A stretch of 5,781 bases of DNA from Chloroflexota bacterium (GTDB lineage: Bacteria; Chloroflexota; Dehalococcoidia; Lucifugimonadales; UBA826). The stretch lies in assembly GCA_002708065.1 (NCBI GenBank), contig PAOO01000053.1:1-5781 (forward strand), read 5' to 3'. Position 1 is the stretch's first letter. Every line of letters begins with the position of its first letter. The notes below the pieces were generated by a model. The model was not told the origin of the DNA, did not search any database, and saw nothing but the letters and a program-made list of their open reading frames with translations. A program made the translations under genes and the position numbers. Below, in pieces: positions 5,221 to 5,781 of this stretch.

Positions 5221-5781
5221 TTATCCGTATTGGATGTAGGGCTCAACGGCTGTTGTAAGGGTTTCGACACCATGCTTTGTCACCAGGACGGTATCACTGC
5301 AACCGATCGCCCCTAAACCCGGAATACGCATCGTAGTGATCAGATGAAAACACACTCCCGACATCAATGGTCTGGATTCATCCACATTAATAGAGAATAT
5401 GTGCCCTTCATCCCAGCCCGGAGGAAAAGCGATCCCGATGCCGTATGCGATCCTGCGACCTTGCTTGTAACCGATGTCTGCGCCATCTATCACAGAACGA
5501 CCAGCCTGAAAAACTTTATTAGCCGGTACGCCTTCGCGCATATGGCTCTTTGCCGTCTCCAGTGCAGTCACGGCAACCTCGCTCGCTTCAAGAGCTTTCT
5601 TTGATGGATCTCCAACAAATACGCTTCTGGAATGGGCCGCGTGATACCGGTTTACGCTTCCAGGTATCTCCATAAACACCAGCTCACCTTGGCGTACCCT
5701 CCTGGAAGACCACGTAGCATGAACAAGTTGGGAGCGTTCGCCAGAGGTGATGAATGCGGGTAACCCCGTGTACTCCGATCC
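5221..5781 (-). CDS. C-terminal part of a creatinase/ectoine-hydrolase-like M24 family protein (runs off right edge)
   Basis: The frame is open from the right edge (5781) to TAA at 5221-5223, giving 186 residues of the pita-bread catalytic domain. Family signposts are SGERSQLVHATWS, the segment ending RYHAAHSRSVFVG (45-57), FPPGWDEGHI (119-128), a PG-L-GAIG turn and SDTVLVTKHG (162-171). Aligned by eye to methionine aminopeptidase-type M24 enzymes, the five metal ligands Asp, Asp, His, Glu, Glu become Glu38, Ala49, Tyr113, Ile148 and Ser162. It therefore belongs with metal-independent members such as creatinase and ectoine hydrolase rather than true Xaa-Pro aminopeptidases. Hydrolysis of a small cyclic amide or amidino compound is the likely role, but the substrate cannot be named from this fragment. 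A GTG at 5679 lies inside the domain and is not the start; the real N-terminus is outside the window. The stop is 13 bp from the convergent aldolase-like gene, with no clear terminator hairpin between. Confidence 0.85.
   Translation of the reverse strand, partial: GSEYTGLPAFITSGERSQLVHATWSSRRVRQGELVFMEIPGSVNRYHAAHSRSVFVGDPSKKALEASEVAVTALETAKSHMREGVPANKVFQAGRSVIDGADIGYKQGRRIAYGIGIAFPPGWDEGHIFSINVDESRPLMSGVCFHLITTMRIPGLGAIGCSDTVLVTKHGVETLTTAVEPYIQYG

Noticed and set aside
5200..5225. Possible bidirectional terminator between the convergent genes
   Set aside because: Only a short GCTAGC palindrome and a few T residues are present, with no stable stem followed by a U tract. The 13-bp gap is too small to hold one outside the coding regions.
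5344..5604. An 86-codon plus-strand frame opposite the M24 gene
   Set aside because: It is antisense to clear M24 family motifs and its translation shows no domain features.
1..5781. CRISPR array, transposon ends, tRNA or riboswitch
   Set aside because: No regularly spaced repeats, terminal inverted repeats, transposase motifs, cloverleaf-like sequence or long structured leader were found on reading both strands.

Overview
The window most likely comes from a bacterial chromosome of medium GC content (just under 50% by eye). A perfect TATAAT box lies upstream of the largest gene, and strong AGGAGG-type ribosome binding sites are absent. The gene content fits a free-living heterotroph: a very large surface-anchored putative peptidase, a threonine-aldolase-like PLP enzyme, and a creatinase-type M24 hydrolase. 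This mix resembles what I remember from marine Chloroflexota such as SAR202, but that placement is a weak guess. There are no tRNA or rRNA genes, insertion sequences, CRISPR arrays or phage genes.

Layout from left to right. (1) Positions 1-75, minus strand: the first 25 codons of an unidentified gene, 24 bp downstream of the giant gene and probably in its operon. (2) Positions 100-3894, minus strand: a 1264-residue membrane-anchored multidomain protein. From the N-terminus it has a transmembrane anchor, three PPC-like beta-sandwich repeats each with a Cys pair, a Ser/Thr-rich linker, a region of unknown fold with a helical stretch, a LamG/concanavalin-like domain, and a C-terminal domain with a zinc-peptidase HELMH motif. 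(3) Positions 3895-4085: a 191-bp AT-rich divergent promoter region. It holds a consensus -10 box for the leftward gene, a weaker -10 box just upstream of the rightward ATG, an exact 11-bp direct repeat, and a small inverted repeat. (4) Positions 4086-5207, plus strand: a complete fold-type I PLP enzyme of the threonine aldolase / beta-eliminating lyase family. (5) Positions 5221-5781, minus strand: the C-terminal 186 residues of an M24 'pita-bread' hydrolase lacking the usual metal ligands. It runs off the right edge and converges tail-to-tail on the aldolase gene with a 13-bp gap.

The aldolase-like enzyme and the M24 hydrolase both look like small-molecule amino-acid or amide catabolism enzymes. 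They are on opposite strands, so co-regulation cannot be assumed. The giant protein is the most novel item: it reads as a surface stalk (PPC repeats) carrying a carbohydrate- or protein-binding module (LamG-like) and a terminal metallopeptidase-like domain. Its substrate and activity are unknown.
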